The position numbers were made by a program, and so were the translations under genes. Below the pieces are notes generated by a model. The model was not told the DNA's origin. It ran no database searches and saw only the letters and a program-made list of their open reading frames with translations. A stretch of DNA of 64,000 nt from Rhizobium sp. CSW-27. GTDB taxonomy: Bacteria > Pseudomonadota > Alphaproteobacteria > Rhizobiales > Rhizobiaceae. The DNA lies in NCBI RefSeq assembly GCF_018760785.1, contig NZ_JAHHZO010000002.1:1-64000 (forward strand), in the 5' to 3' direction. This document shows, piece by piece, positions 53,157 through 62,623 of this stretch. Each line of letters begins with the position of its first letter. Position 1 is the stretch's first letter.

Positions 53157-54176
53157 TCATCGGCGATTGCGCAGCTGGTCGATCCAGACGGTGACCAGGA
53201 TGACGAGACCGATGATGATTTGCTGTGTGAAGGCGGAGACGCCGTTCATGTTGAGGCCGTTGCGCAGGATGCCGATGACGAAGGCGCCGATGGCCGTGCC
53301 GGAAATGGTGCCGACGCCGCCGATCAGCGAGGTGCCGCCGATCACGGCGCTGGCGATGGCATCGAGTTCGTACATCACGCCTTCGTTCGGCTGGCCTGTG
53401 ACAAGGCGCGACATCAGCACGCAGCCCGTCAGGCCGGCCAGCGTGCCGGACAGAATATAGGTGAAGCTGGTGACGCGGGTGACATTGACGCCGGAGAGGC
53501 GCGCCGCATCCACATTCGAGCCGACGGCGTAGATATGGCGGCCGAGGATCGAGCGATTCAGCATGAAGGAGACGGCAAGCGCGATCACCACCATAAGGAT
53601 CACCGGATAGGGAATGCCGGGAAACACCACGGTCGGAAAGCCGTCGTCGCCGATGGTGACGATGCGCATCAGCGCGCCATTGCCGAGTTCGCCAAAGCTC
53701 TCGCCGAGACCGGACACGGCACGCGCGCCGGTGATCTGCAGCGCCACGCCACGTGCGATCAGCATCATGCCGAGCGTGGCGATGAAGGGCGGCAGCTTCA
53801 TGCGGGTGATCAGGATGCCGTTGACCAGGCCGCACAGCGAGCCCGTGAGAATGCCGGCCAGCATGCCGAGCCAGACGGGAAAGCCGGCCTCCTTGACGAG
53901 AAGGGCCGCGACGACCCCTGCCAGCGCCAGCACGGAGCCGACAGACAGATCGATGCCGCCGGTGATGATCACGCAGGTCGCGCCGATGCCGAGCAGGGCG
54001 ATCGAGGTGACCTGCAGAGCGATCGTCATGCCGTTGTTGACGGTGAAGAAGGCGCTGCTGGTCAGCGAGAAGACGACGATCAGCACGAAAAGGCTGCCGA
54101 GAGCGGCAAATTTCTGGATCACGTCCTTCTGGCGGTCGCTGAGGCGAGCGCTGGTTGGTTCCTTGGGGGCTGTCAT
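53157..54176 (-). CDS. Sugar ABC transporter permease (RbsC-like)
   Basis: A 339-aa membrane protein with about nine or ten hydrophobic segments and the RbsC signatures GGIDLSVGSVLALAGVVAAL near residue 75 and IGGTSLIGGVGTISGT with the following NGLNMNGVSAF near the C-terminus. Two adjacent ATG codons (54176, 54179) follow GAGGA. It lies between the ATPase gene and the binding-protein gene in the usual importer set. Confidence 0.9.
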   Translation of the reverse strand: MTAPKEPTSARLSDRQKDVIQKFAALGSLFVLIVVFSLTSSAFFTVNNGMTIALQVTSIALLGIGATCVIITGGIDLSVGSVLALAGVVAALLVKEAGFPVWLGMLAGILTGSLCGLVNGILITRMKLPPFIATLGMMLIARGVALQITGARAVSGLGESFGELGNGALMRIVTIGDDGFPTVVFPGIPYPVILMVVIALAVSFMLNRSILGRHIYAVGSNVDAARLSGVNVTRVTSFTYILSGTLAGLTGCVLMSRLVTGQPNEGVMYELDAIASAVIGGTSLIGGVGTISGTAIGAFVIGILRNGLNMNGVSAFTQQIIIGLVILVTVWIDQLRNRR

Positions 54177-54198
54177 CATCGTCCTCGCATTCGGCATG

Positions 54199-55776
54199 TC
54201 AGTGCTGGGTGGGACCGAAGCCGGAAGCATAGCGCATGATCTCCTCCTGGCTGGTACGGGCCGTTTCCAGCACGCCGGTCACACGGCCGTTGTGGAACAC
54301 GGCAACACGGTCGGTCATCCCTAGGATTTCCGGCAGTTCCGAGCTGATCAGGATGACGCCGATACCCTCGCGGGCCAGTTCGTCCATGATCTTGTAGATG
54401 GCGAATTTCGCACCGACATCGATGCCGCGCGTCGGCTCGTCGAAGAACATCACCCGCGACTTGCGGAACAGCCATTTGCCAATGATGATCTTCTGCTGGT
54501 TGCCGCCGGACAAAAGCCGTACCGGCTGGCGGATCGACGGCGTCTTGATGCTGAGCAGGTCCACATAGTCCTGCGTGACGCGGGCATGGCGGTCGAAATC
54601 GATGAGGCCGAGGCGGTTCGACAGCGACTTGAGGTTCGCCAGCGTCATGTTGGCATCGACCGGCATCTTGATGGCGAGTCCCTGCGCCTTGCGGTCTTCG
54701 GACAGATAGGCGAGCCCCGCCTCGATCGCATCGCGCGGATTGCGGATCGCAAGCTCGCGGCCTTCCAGGCTCACCCGTCCGGCATCCAGCGAATCGGCGC
54801 CGAAGATGGCGCGCGCCACTTCCGTGCGTCCGGCGCCCATCAATCCGGCAAAGCCGAGGATCTCGCCGCGCCTGAGGCTGAAGCTGACATTGCTGAACAC
54901 GCCGCGCCGCGTGAGGTTTTCGGCGCTGAAGATCACTTCGTCGGTCGGCTGCGCCGTGCGCTCGGGAAACTTCTCCTCCAGCGAGCGGCCGACCATGCGG
55001 GCGACGATCTGGTCGATGCTGGTGTCCGCGAAGGCATCGGTCGCTACGTAGCGGCCGTCGCGCAACACGGTCACGCGGTCGACGATCTCCGCCATCTCGT
55101 CGAGGCGGTGGGAGATGTAGACGATGCCGACGCCATCCCGCTTCAGGTCATGGATGACCTTGAACAGCAGGCGTGTCTCCTGCTCCGTCAGCGAGGAGGT
55201 CGGCTCGTCCATGATCAGCACTTCGGCGTTGAGCGACAGCGCCTTGGCGATCTCCACCATCTGACACTGGGCGACCGAAAGCTCGCGCACCAGCCGCTCC
55301 GGCGCGATCGCGACACCCAGCCGGTCGAGACAGGCCTGGGCATCGGCCTTCAGTTTCCGGCGGTCGACCAGGAAGCCCCGGCGCGGTTCGCGGGCCAGAT
55401 AGATGTTTTCCGCCACCGTCAGGTGCGGCACCAGATTGAGTTCCTGGTGAATGATGGCGATGCCGAGGCGTTCCGCCTCCAGCGGCGAGGAGAACTGGCG
55501 CTCGACACCCTTGTAGGTGATGCGGCCGGAGGTCGGGGTGTAGACGCCGCTGATGATCTTCATCAGCGTGGACTTGCCGGCGCCGTTCTCGCCGCAGACG
55601 GCATGCACTTCGCCGCGCTTCAGGTCGAAGCTGACATTGGAAAGCGCCACCACGCTTGGAAATTCCTTGCGGATGTCGGTGAGGCTGAGCAGCGTTTCGC
55701 CGTCCCGTCTCGCCGCACGCCCCCCTTGCGTCATGGGCGCGACTGTCCCGCCATGCGTGGCCTGACCGGTTTGCAT
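54199..55776 (-). CDS. Sugar ABC transporter ATPase with two nucleotide-binding domains (RbsA-like)
   Basis: A 525-aa protein containing two ABC domains. The first has Walker A GENGAGKSTLMK, signature LSVAQCQMVEIAKAL and Walker B LIMDEPTSSL. The second lacks a canonical Walker A (GLMGAGRTEVAR) but has LSGGNQQKIIIGKWL and DEPTRGIDVGAK, the normal asymmetry of RbsA. GGGAGGAG before ATG 55776 sets the start. It heads the minus-strand transport and catabolic genes, downstream of a promoter region with paired operator-like repeats. Confidence 0.9.
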   Translation of the reverse strand: MQTGQATHGGTVAPMTQGGRAARRDGETLLSLTDIRKEFPSVVALSNVSFDLKRGEVHAVCGENGAGKSTLMKIISGVYTPTSGRITYKGVERQFSSPLEAERLGIAIIHQELNLVPHLTVAENIYLAREPRRGFLVDRRKLKADAQACLDRLGVAIAPERLVRELSVAQCQMVEIAKALSLNAEVLIMDEPTSSLTEQETRLLFKVIHDLKRDGVGIVYISHRLDEMAEIVDRVTVLRDGRYVATDAFADTSIDQIVARMVGRSLEEKFPERTAQPTDEVIFSAENLTRRGVFSNVSFSLRRGEILGFAGLMGAGRTEVARAIFGADSLDAGRVSLEGRELAIRNPRDAIEAGLAYLSEDRKAQGLAIKMPVDANMTLANLKSLSNRLGLIDFDRHARVTQDYVDLLSIKTPSIRQPVRLLSGGNQQKIIIGKWLFRKSRVMFFDEPTRGIDVGAKFAIYKIMDELAREGIGVILISSELPEILGMTDRVAVFHNGRVTGVLETARTSQEEIMRYASGFGPTQH

Positions 55777-55859
55777 CAAGTCTCCTCCCTGCGCAAGCTT
55801 GCGCATGGCCGCTCCAGCTCCACCCGGCGGCCGACAGGCATTACTGGTAGGCGGTCTGG

Positions 55860-55960
55860 CCAAACTGGTCAAGCCAATTTGGCGATTTTCAATCGTATTT
55901 TGGGCTCCTATGATGTAAGCATATGAAACAAATAAAAAATCATTGGTCTTGCCAGTTTGG
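55860..55960. promoter_or_regulatory. Divergent control region with an inverted pair of operator-like 18-mers
   Basis: CCAAACTGGTCAAGCCAA at 55860-55877 and TTGGTCTTGCCAGTTTGG at 55943-55960 are inverted copies: 14 of 18 positions agree when one is reverse-complemented. Each holds a TGGTC-N-CCA type element like FadR-family operators. They flank the A/T-rich centre between the divergent ABC transporter and regulator genes. The regulator at 55994 is the likely binder. Confidence 0.55.
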
Positions 55961-55993
55961 TGATGACCTCCTATGGTAAGGCCAAAGGAGATC

Positions 55994-56701
55994 ATGACGT
56001 CGGTGATGAACGGGATAAGGACAACGGAGCGGCGGCTCTATCAGCAGGTGGCGGACCAGATCCGCAGCCTCATCCAGAGCGGTCATTTCCGGCTCGGTCA
56101 GCGGCTGCCGGCGGAGCGCGAGCTTGCCCAGCAGCTGGGGGTGTCGCGCCCGTCGCTGCGCGAGGCGCTGATCGCGCTTGAAATCGACGGCACGGTCGAG
56201 ATCCGCATGGGCTCCGGCATCTATGTGGTGGCGACGGCCGAACGGCGGCCGCAGAGCCCCGTGTCCATCGGCGAAAGCCCGGTCGAACTGATGCAGGCCC
56301 GTGCGGCGGTGGAAGGCACCGTCATCCTGATGGCGGCCGCCCGCATGCAGCCGGAAACGCTGCGCGCGCTGCGGCAGGTGCTGGATGCCATGCGCACGGA
56401 GATCGCCGAGGGCCGCAAGCCGGTGGAGCAGGACCGGCAGTTCCATCTGACGATTGCCGGCCAGTCCGGCAACAGCGTGCTGCAGCGGCTGGTCGGTGAA
56501 CTGTTCGACGACCGGCACAGCCCGCTCTCCACCCAATTGCGCGAGCATTTCGAAACGCCGGACACCTGGAGCCTGGCGCTTGTCGAGCACGAGGCCATCC
56601 TTGAGGCGCTGGAGGCGCGCGATGCGCTGCTGGCCCAGGCGATGATGCGCGCGCATCTGGAGGAATCCAAACGCCGCTGGCTCGACAGCGAACCCCGATA
56701 G
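55994..56701 (+). CDS. FadR-type GntR regulator of the sugar catabolic genes
   Basis: A 235-aa regulator. The DNA-binding domain is at about residues 8-80 (RLYQQVADQIRSLIQSGHF, PAERELAQQLGVSRPSLREA, then EIRMGSGIYV). The FCD ligand domain follows (RAAVEGTVILMAAARM, DRQFHLTIAGQSGN, and late VEHEAILEALEARD). AAGGAG precedes ATG 55994 closely; ATG 55973 and 56006 are alternatives. It is divergent from the transporter and co-directional with the UxaA-type dehydratase, and is the natural local regulator of both units. Confidence 0.87.
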   Translation: MTSVMNGIRTTERRLYQQVADQIRSLIQSGHFRLGQRLPAERELAQQLGVSRPSLREALIALEIDGTVEIRMGSGIYVVATAERRPQSPVSIGESPVELMQARAAVEGTVILMAAARMQPETLRALRQVLDAMRTEIAEGRKPVEQDRQFHLTIAGQSGNSVLQRLVGELFDDRHSPLSTQLREHFETPDTWSLALVEHEAILEALEARDALLAQAMMRAHLEESKRRWLDSEPR

Positions 56702-56750
56702 GAGCGGGGTTTCCCTCAAACGACAAAGACCCTCCAGGGAGGAGGAACGG

Positions 56751-58283
56751 ATGAACGAGACAATATCTCCGGTGATCGTGCTGAACGGTGCCGATGACGT
56801 GGCGGTGGCCCGCCGCTCCATTCCCGCCGGCAGCCCGACCGGCTATGGCGACCTCGTGGCGCGCGATCTGATCGGCCGCGGCCACAAGGTGGCACTCCGG
56901 CCCATCGCTGCCGGGCGGGAGGTGAAGAAATACGGCCAGATCATCGGTCTTGCCACGAAGGATATCGAGGCCGGCGAGCATGTGCACCTCCACAACCTCG
57001 CCATGCTGCCCTCCGAGCACGAGCACCAGTTCTGCGTCGATATCGAGGAACATGGCATGGTGCCGGAGGCGGAGCGGCGCACCTTCCTCGGTTATGATCG
57101 CGGCATCGGCGGCGCCGGCACCCGCAACTATATCGGCATCATTTCCTCGGTGAACTGTTCCGCCACCGTCTCCCGCTACATCGCCGACTACTTCAACCGC
57201 CTGGGCGGGCTCGACGGTTTCGAGAACATCGATGGCGTTGTGGCGCTGACGCATGGCGGCGGCTGCGCGCTGAACAACCGCTCCGAAGGCTACCGGCTGC
57301 TGATCCGCACCATCCAGGGCTATGCCCGCCATCCGAATTTCGGCGGCATCCTGATGATTGGTCTCGGCTGCGAGACCAATCAGATCGCGCCGATCCTCGA
57401 GCATTACAAGATGGAGGAGGGCGACCGGCTGCGCACCATGACCATCCAGCAGCACGGCGGCACGAAGAAGACCATCGATGCGGCAATCGCCGCGATCAAG
57501 GAAATGCTGCCGGCGGTGAATGCCGCCCGCCGCACGCCGCAGCCGCTCTCCCGGCTGAAGCTTGCACTGGAATGCGGCGGTTCGGACGGCTATTCCGGCA
57601 TTTCCGCCAATCCGGCGCTCGGCCATGCCTCCGATCTCATCGTGCGCCATGGCGGCACGACAGTTCTGTCGGAGACGCCGGAAATCTACGGCGCCGAACA
57701 TCTGCTCACCCGCCGCGCCGTGACGCCGGCGGTGGCGCAGAAGCTGCTCGACCGCATCGACTGGTGGCGCGATTATACCGCCCGCAATGGCGACGAACTG
57801 AACAACAACCCCTCGCACGGCAACAAGCTTGGCGGTCTCACCACCATTCTCGAAAAATCGCTTGGTGCTGTGGCCAAGGGCGGTTCCATGCCGCTGAAGG
57901 CGGTCTACGAGTTTGCCGAGACGGTGACCGAACAGGGTTTCGTCTTCATGGATACCCCCGGTTACGATCCGGTGGCCGTCACGGGACAGGTGGCCGGCGG
58001 CTGCAACGTCATCTGTTTCACCACCGGGCGCGGCTCCGTTTCCGGTTTCAAGCCCGCCCCCTGTATCAAGATCGCCACCAATTCCGACATGTACGAGCAC
58101 ATGAAGGAGGACATGGATCTGAACTGCGGCGGCATCGTCACCGGTGACGAGACGATCGAGCAGTCCGGCGAGCGCATCTTCGAGCATGTGATTGCGGTGG
58201 CGTCCGGGCAGAAGACGCTGAGCGAGATCTATGATTACGGCGACAACGAATTCGTGCCCTGGCAGGTTGGTGCGGTGACCTGA
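56751..58283 (+). CDS. UxaA-family sugar-acid dehydratase (altronate/galactarate type)
   Basis: A 510-aa enzyme with an N-terminal SAF-like domain (about residues 8-95) joined to the UxaA main domain. Metal and active-site motifs are FLGYDRGIGGAGTRNYIGI, HGGGCALN, IGLGCETNQ, CGGSDGYSGISANPALG and the late GCNVICFTTGRGSV and CGGI. GGGAGGAGG precedes ATG 56751. Family members dehydrate altronate, galactarate or related acids; which acid is used here is unknown. Pairing with a fucose-type operon suggests a second sugar acid, perhaps one generated by the zinc dehydrogenase. Confidence 0.87.
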   Translation: MNETISPVIVLNGADDVAVARRSIPAGSPTGYGDLVARDLIGRGHKVALRPIAAGREVKKYGQIIGLATKDIEAGEHVHLHNLAMLPSEHEHQFCVDIEEHGMVPEAERRTFLGYDRGIGGAGTRNYIGIISSVNCSATVSRYIADYFNRLGGLDGFENIDGVVALTHGGGCALNNRSEGYRLLIRTIQGYARHPNFGGILMIGLGCETNQIAPILEHYKMEEGDRLRTMTIQQHGGTKKTIDAAIAAIKEMLPAVNAARRTPQPLSRLKLALECGGSDGYSGISANPALGHASDLIVRHGGTTVLSETPEIYGAEHLLTRRAVTPAVAQKLLDRIDWWRDYTARNGDELNNNPSHGNKLGGLTTILEKSLGAVAKGGSMPLKAVYEFAETVTEQGFVFMDTPGYDPVAVTGQVAGGCNVICFTTGRGSVSGFKPAPCIKIATNSDMYEHMKEDMDLNCGGIVTGDETIEQSGERIFEHVIAVASGQKTLSEIYDYGDNEFVPWQVGAVT

Positions 58284-58357
58284 TCCCGGCGCTGGAACCG
58301 CCGCCTGCTGCCGGCGTTTGTCCCCAAAGGGTGCGCAACCTGCGGGAGACGACGTGC

Positions 58358-58783
58358 ATGGCAAGAGACACCGGCTGGGATACCGGAATGGATGCGGGCG
58401 CCGCCCGCCGCCCGCTGCTGGATGCCGACGCCATGCGCCGGCTGGCGCGGCTGGCCAAACTGGCCCGCCTGATGGACACGGCCCTGCGGGTGCCGGGAAC
58501 CAATATCCGCTTCGGTGCCGATTCGATCCTCGGCCTGGTGCCGGTGGTGGGCGATGCCGGCGGCGCGCTGGTCGGCATTCTCATCCTCAACGAGGCGCGA
58601 CGGCTCGGCCTTCCTGCCCGCAAGCAGATGCAGATGCTTGCCAATCTCGGCACGGACGCGCTGTTCGGCAGCGTGCCGCTGGTGGGTGACCTGTTCGACC
58701 TCTATTTCAAGTCTCACCGCCGCAATCTGCAGATCATTCTCGATCACTTCGAACTGACGAGCGACGACGTTCCCCGGCGCTGA
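58358..58783 (+). CDS. DUF4112-domain membrane protein
   Basis: A 141-aa protein with the DUF4112 pattern LARLMDTALRVPGTNIRFG, then DSILGLVPVVGDAGGALVGI and LFGSVPLVGDLFDLYFKSHRRN. Two hydrophobic segments are likely. The function of the family is not known. GGGAG before ATG 58358 supports this start; an in-frame GTG at 58331 would add nine residues. It is convergent with the exopolysaccharide genes. Confidence 0.87.
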   Translation: MARDTGWDTGMDAGAARRPLLDADAMRRLARLAKLARLMDTALRVPGTNIRFGADSILGLVPVVGDAGGALVGILILNEARRLGLPARKQMQMLANLGTDALFGSVPLVGDLFDLYFKSHRRNLQIILDHFELTSDDVPRR

Positions 58784-58823
58784 GCCTGCGCAATCTTCGC
58801 CTTATGTCGACGGCCTTGGCACG

Positions 58824-59834
58824 CTACTTGGCGGCCTGTCGGCGCGGCAGGCGGATGACAAGGCGGCGATGCTTGATGAAGTGCTGCAGCGGGCGCTCCA
58901 GGCATTCATAGCAGACGATGCCGAGCCCGACGCCGGCCAGCGCCCCGATCCAGGTGATCAGCGGCGCGGGCAGCGACAGGACCGCGCCCGCCTTCAGTAC
59001 CACGGAAATCGCCAGCGTGTGCCAGAGATAGATGGAATAGGAGGCGTCGCCGAGATAGGCGAGGCCCGGCAGCGGCGGCAGGGCATCGCCCTTTTCCAGC
59101 GCCAGCACGCCGATCACGAGAGCGATTGCCAGCGGGCCGCAGAGGAAGGTGCTGAACTCCAGGCGCATCAGATAGATCGTGGCGAAGGAGAGAACGGCGA
59201 TGGCAATCAGCATCAGCCCGGTTTCGGTGCGCGGAACGGTTCCAGCGATCCACAGCCGGCCGATGATGGTGCCGGCCAGGAATTCGAGGAGGATCGGCTG
59301 CGTGTAGAAGGACAGCGGCCCTCCGGCTGCCTCGATCAGGAAGCCCGTGGCAACGAGCAGCCCGAACAGCGCCGCAAGCGCGGCGAGCCGCCGGTTCTCT
59401 GGCAGAAGCAGCGTTGCCGCAAAGGCGAGGTAGAAGAATATCTCGTAATTCAGCGTCCAGCCCTGCACCAGAACCGGCCAGAGGGCGCCGCCATTCGGCG
59501 AGGGAACCGGCATGAAGAGGTAGGAGCCGAGAAGGTGCGGCAGGTCGAGCAGGAGGTTAGGAAACAGCCCCGCCGCGGCACCCGCCACCATGACGCTGGT
59601 CACGATCCAGTAGCTCGGCACGATGCGCAGCAAGCGGTCGCGCAGGAAGCCCGCCGGCGTCAGCGGCCGGTTGTGGCTGATCACCATCATGATGAAGCCG
59701 CTGACGACGAAGAACACGTCGACTCCGGCCGCTCCGATGGCGAAATGCTCGCCGGAGCGTTCGGCGGCATGAAAGAGGACGACTGCAAGTGCTGCAATCG
59801 CCCGAAGATACTGGATGCCGTAAAGCGTCTTCAT
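58824..59834 (-). CDS. exoZ: Exopolysaccharide acyltransferase (acyltransferase 3 family, ExoZ-like)
   Basis: A 336-aa membrane acyltransferase. The catalytic-region motif LAVVLFHAAERSG with its His follows the N-terminal LRAIAAL, and GVDVFFVVSGFIMM marks the family; about ten hydrophobic segments follow. Position at the end of an exoY-exoF-exoQ-like set identifies it as the ExoZ counterpart, which acetylates the growing repeat unit in Sinorhizobium. ATG 59834 follows a GGGACGAG leader. Confidence 0.85.
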   Translation of the reverse strand: MKTLYGIQYLRAIAALAVVLFHAAERSGEHFAIGAAGVDVFFVVSGFIMMVISHNRPLTPAGFLRDRLLRIVPSYWIVTSVMVAGAAAGLFPNLLLDLPHLLGSYLFMPVPSPNGGALWPVLVQGWTLNYEIFFYLAFAATLLLPENRRLAALAALFGLLVATGFLIEAAGGPLSFYTQPILLEFLAGTIIGRLWIAGTVPRTETGLMLIAIAVLSFATIYLMRLEFSTFLCGPLAIALVIGVLALEKGDALPPLPGLAYLGDASYSIYLWHTLAISVVLKAGAVLSLPAPLITWIGALAGVGLGIVCYECLERPLQHFIKHRRLVIRLPRRQAAK

Positions 59835-59893
59835 TGTTCTCGTCCCGCCCCTCTTTCCTGCTTGATCTCTTTCCCTGGCCCGCGGCCCCCCGT

Positions 59894-61165
59894 TCAGGCG
59901 ATCCGCGGCCCGGCCGGCGGCCACAGAATGACCGGCTGTGCCTGCGCCTGTGCAGGCTGCGGCCTCAACGTCAGCCGGCCGGCGGCGAAATAGAAGAGGA
60001 ACGATCCCACGTGGTAGGGATGCATGATGTCGATCTCCACGAAGGAGCGCACCAGAAGAAGCGCCAGAATGGCGAACATCACCATGGAATCGGGATTCTC
60101 ATCATCGTGCAGCAGCCGCTTCAGATGGCCGAACAGGCCGATGAGCAGGGTGAGGCTCAGAAGCACCGTGCCGATGACGCCGGTCTCCACCATGGTCTCG
60201 ATATAGGTGTCGTGAAAATGGAAGCCGGTGCGCGAAGCGATGTAGAATTCCTCCCACAGCCGTTCCGCCTCCGGAAAACCCTGGACCCAGTAGCCCTGGT
60301 AGCCGACACCGGCGAGCGGCGATTGCCGCGCCGCCTCAATGCCCTGCTGCCACAGATAGGTGCGTCCCGTGAGGGTGGAATCCTTGCCGAAGGCGCCGAG
60401 CACGGCATCCATCGCGCCAAGCGCCAGCGCCGCATTGGCCCCGATCACGGCGATGACCAGTCCGGCGGCAAACAGGATCTTGCGCTGTCTCGGCGCCAGT
60501 TGCCCCAGCACCTGCAGGCCGAGGCAGAGCATGATGATGGCAAGCGTCGTCAGGACCGAGGTGGCCGATTGCGAGGCAAACAGGCTGTAGGCGGAGAGGG
60601 CTGCCGTGCAGGCGGCCGCCACGAGCCACAGCCGGCGAAAGCCGACGATCATGATGCCGGCATAGGTGAACAGCAGGCCGAGCGAGGCAAAGAAGCCGAG
60701 CTGGTTCTTCGAGGCGAAGGCGCCGACGAAGCTGTAGGTGCCATCCAGAGGATCATAGTGATAGACGCCGAACAGCAGCGAATAGACGAGCACGATGCCG
60801 CATCCGACGACGGCGCCCCGTGTCAGGGTCGCGGTGGAAAGCGTGCGCATCGCAATCAGCGCGCAGACGATATGGGTGAGATACTGGATCGCCGTGCGCA
60901 TCGAGATGCCGGGGGCCGGCGACCAGAAGACCGAGAGGAAGCAGAAGGCCGCAAAGCCGAAGATCCAGAAGAAGCGCAGGTAGTTGCCCAGCACCCGCCG
61001 ATAGTCCAGCAGCACCAGCGGCAGCCACAGCCCGTAATAGGCGAGAATGGAGATCTGCCCGAAGCGGGTGGAATAGGCAAAGACGAACAGCGACAGGGCC
61101 ACCGCCGCCGTTCCGTACAGCGCATTGTTATCGGGACGGATGAAGGCGGCCTTGGCAATCTTCAT
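59894..61165 (-). CDS. exoQ: Exopolysaccharide polymerase (Wzy family, ExoQ-like)
   Basis: A 423-aa inner-membrane protein with about ten to twelve hydrophobic segments and the Wzy_C motif region SPLAGVGYQGYWVQGFPEA followed by GFHFHDTYIETMVETGVIG. It should polymerise lipid-linked octasaccharide-type repeat units. The C-terminal tail is Ala/Gln/Pro-rich. It starts seven bases before the ExoF-like gene ends, in the same direction, so it is part of the same transcription unit. Confidence 0.87.
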   Translation of the reverse strand: MKIAKAAFIRPDNNALYGTAAVALSLFVFAYSTRFGQISILAYYGLWLPLVLLDYRRVLGNYLRFFWIFGFAAFCFLSVFWSPAPGISMRTAIQYLTHIVCALIAMRTLSTATLTRGAVVGCGIVLVYSLLFGVYHYDPLDGTYSFVGAFASKNQLGFFASLGLLFTYAGIMIVGFRRLWLVAAACTAALSAYSLFASQSATSVLTTLAIIMLCLGLQVLGQLAPRQRKILFAAGLVIAVIGANAALALGAMDAVLGAFGKDSTLTGRTYLWQQGIEAARQSPLAGVGYQGYWVQGFPEAERLWEEFYIASRTGFHFHDTYIETMVETGVIGTVLLSLTLLIGLFGHLKRLLHDDENPDSMVMFAILALLLVRSFVEIDIMHPYHVGSFLFYFAAGRLTLRPQPAQAQAQPVILWPPAGPRIA

Positions 61166-61171
61166 GGCGCC

Positions 61172-62476
61172 TCACTGCATCAGCAGTTCGGAGGTGACGC
61201 GGATCACGTCACCCGGCTGCAGCCTGGTCATCTCGTCGGCGGCAATCTCCTTCGGTCCCGTGCCGTCGTCGCGGACCACGGAATAGCGGATCGACGCCGT
61301 CCGCCCGCTCGGGTCGAACTTGATGGCCTCGGCCGATTGCGCCATCGCCTCCGCCATCAGCTGCTGGTTGGTGCCGATCTGCAGATTGAGCTTTTCCAGT
61401 TCTGCCTCGGTATCCTGCATGTCCTTGGCGCGCTGGGCTTCCCAGTCGTTCTTCAGGTTGATCTCGTCCTGGTCGGCCTGACTGATCTGCTGCTTGGCGC
61501 GCAGGATGTTGGTGTCGATGTCGAGCAGGTTCGACTGCACTTCCGCCGTGCGTTCCTCGATCGAAAGCAGACGGGAGTTGAGGGCAAGCCCCTGCTCGCT
61601 GAGCTTGCTGATCTTGTCACGGTCCTGCTCGGCGATTTCCAGCTGGCGCGATTGCGTTTCGGTCTTGCGTTTCAGTGCTTCCACCTCGCTCTGCAGGAGC
61701 GACTTCAGTTCGGCCAGTGCCTTCAACTGCAGATCGTAGCGGTCCCGGCGCTGCTTCATCAGTGCCGTTTCGCTGCGGATCAGGTCTGCGGCGTTCGGCA
61801 CTTTCTGCAGTTCGGCGGGCATGACGACCTCCGGACTGCCGTTCATCTCCGCCTCCAGCCGCGCATGGCGGGCAATGAGGCGGGCGCGCTGGCTATCGAA
61901 GACCTCGGTCTGCCCGCGGGCATTGATGAAATCGCGCGCGAAGCGCTGGCCGGCCTCCGAGCGGCGCAGGCCGCCGGCCAGGCTGACCGCCTTCAGCACC
62001 GTCATGCCGACGGAGAACGGATATTCCCCGGGCGTCTGGACATCTCCGGCCAGGAAGACCGGCCGGAACTCTGCCACCTCGACGGAGGCGGAAGGCAGAT
62101 TGCGCAGGGCAAGCTGCTGCTGCAGCCGCTTGCCGATCTCCTCGGCAATCTCGGAGGTCGTCTTGCCCAGCGCATCAATGCTGCCGATGAAGGGCAGCGA
62201 CAGCCCACCGCCGGGACCGATGCTGTATTCTCCGGCAATGGCATCCCAACTGCGGATCTCTCCTTCCGCCGCCTGCCATTCCGCCACGCGCACGCGCAGC
62301 TTGTCCATGACGCCGAGCCGGTAGGACTGTTCCTCGGCGGCTTGCGCCGTCGCAAGCGTCGCGAACGGCACCGCCGCCATCAGGGCGCCGGCAACCAGTG
62401 CCGTGATCAGGCTCTTCAGGCCGGAAGCGACCGGGCTTCTGCCCGGCCGTGCTGCATGTCGTGGTTCAACCCGCAT
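61172..62476 (-). CDS. exoF: Polysaccharide export protein (OPX family, ExoF-like)
   Basis: A 434-aa exported protein. A long basic leader with a hydrophobic core (SLITALVAGALMAAVPFATL) ends near AQAAEE. The export domain follows (YRLGVMDKLRVRVAEWQA, SIGPGGGLSLPFIGSIDALG), then an SLBB part (VFLAGDVQTPGEYPFSVGM), and a long coiled coil at about residues 190-345 characteristic of ExoF rather than Wza. A terminal domain ends LQPGDVIRVTSELLM. AAGGA seven bases before ATG 62476 sets the start. No lipobox is present. Confidence 0.88.
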   Translation of the reverse strand: MRVEPRHAARPGRSPVASGLKSLITALVAGALMAAVPFATLATAQAAEEQSYRLGVMDKLRVRVAEWQAAEGEIRSWDAIAGEYSIGPGGGLSLPFIGSIDALGKTTSEIAEEIGKRLQQQLALRNLPSASVEVAEFRPVFLAGDVQTPGEYPFSVGMTVLKAVSLAGGLRRSEAGQRFARDFINARGQTEVFDSQRARLIARHARLEAEMNGSPEVVMPAELQKVPNAADLIRSETALMKQRRDRYDLQLKALAELKSLLQSEVEALKRKTETQSRQLEIAEQDRDKISKLSEQGLALNSRLLSIEERTAEVQSNLLDIDTNILRAKQQISQADQDEINLKNDWEAQRAKDMQDTEAELEKLNLQIGTNQQLMAEAMAQSAEAIKFDPSGRTASIRYSVVRDDGTGPKEIAADEMTRLQPGDVIRVTSELLMQ

Positions 62477-62623
62477 GAATGATCCTTGTTCTGGCGCTCT
62501 CGACATGCCGCAGTCTCATGCGGCATGTCGGTGAAAGTCCGCCATTCGCAGGAAATGGCGGCTGTCTGGAAACGGATGCTCCTGTGCCGCGACAATGGAT
62601 GCCGCGGCGTCTTTCGGGATGCG

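Noticed and set aside
59789-62482. An 897-codon open frame on the plus strand
   Set aside because: It is antisense to exoQ and exoF. The His/Gln/Gly/Arg-rich product shows no domain.
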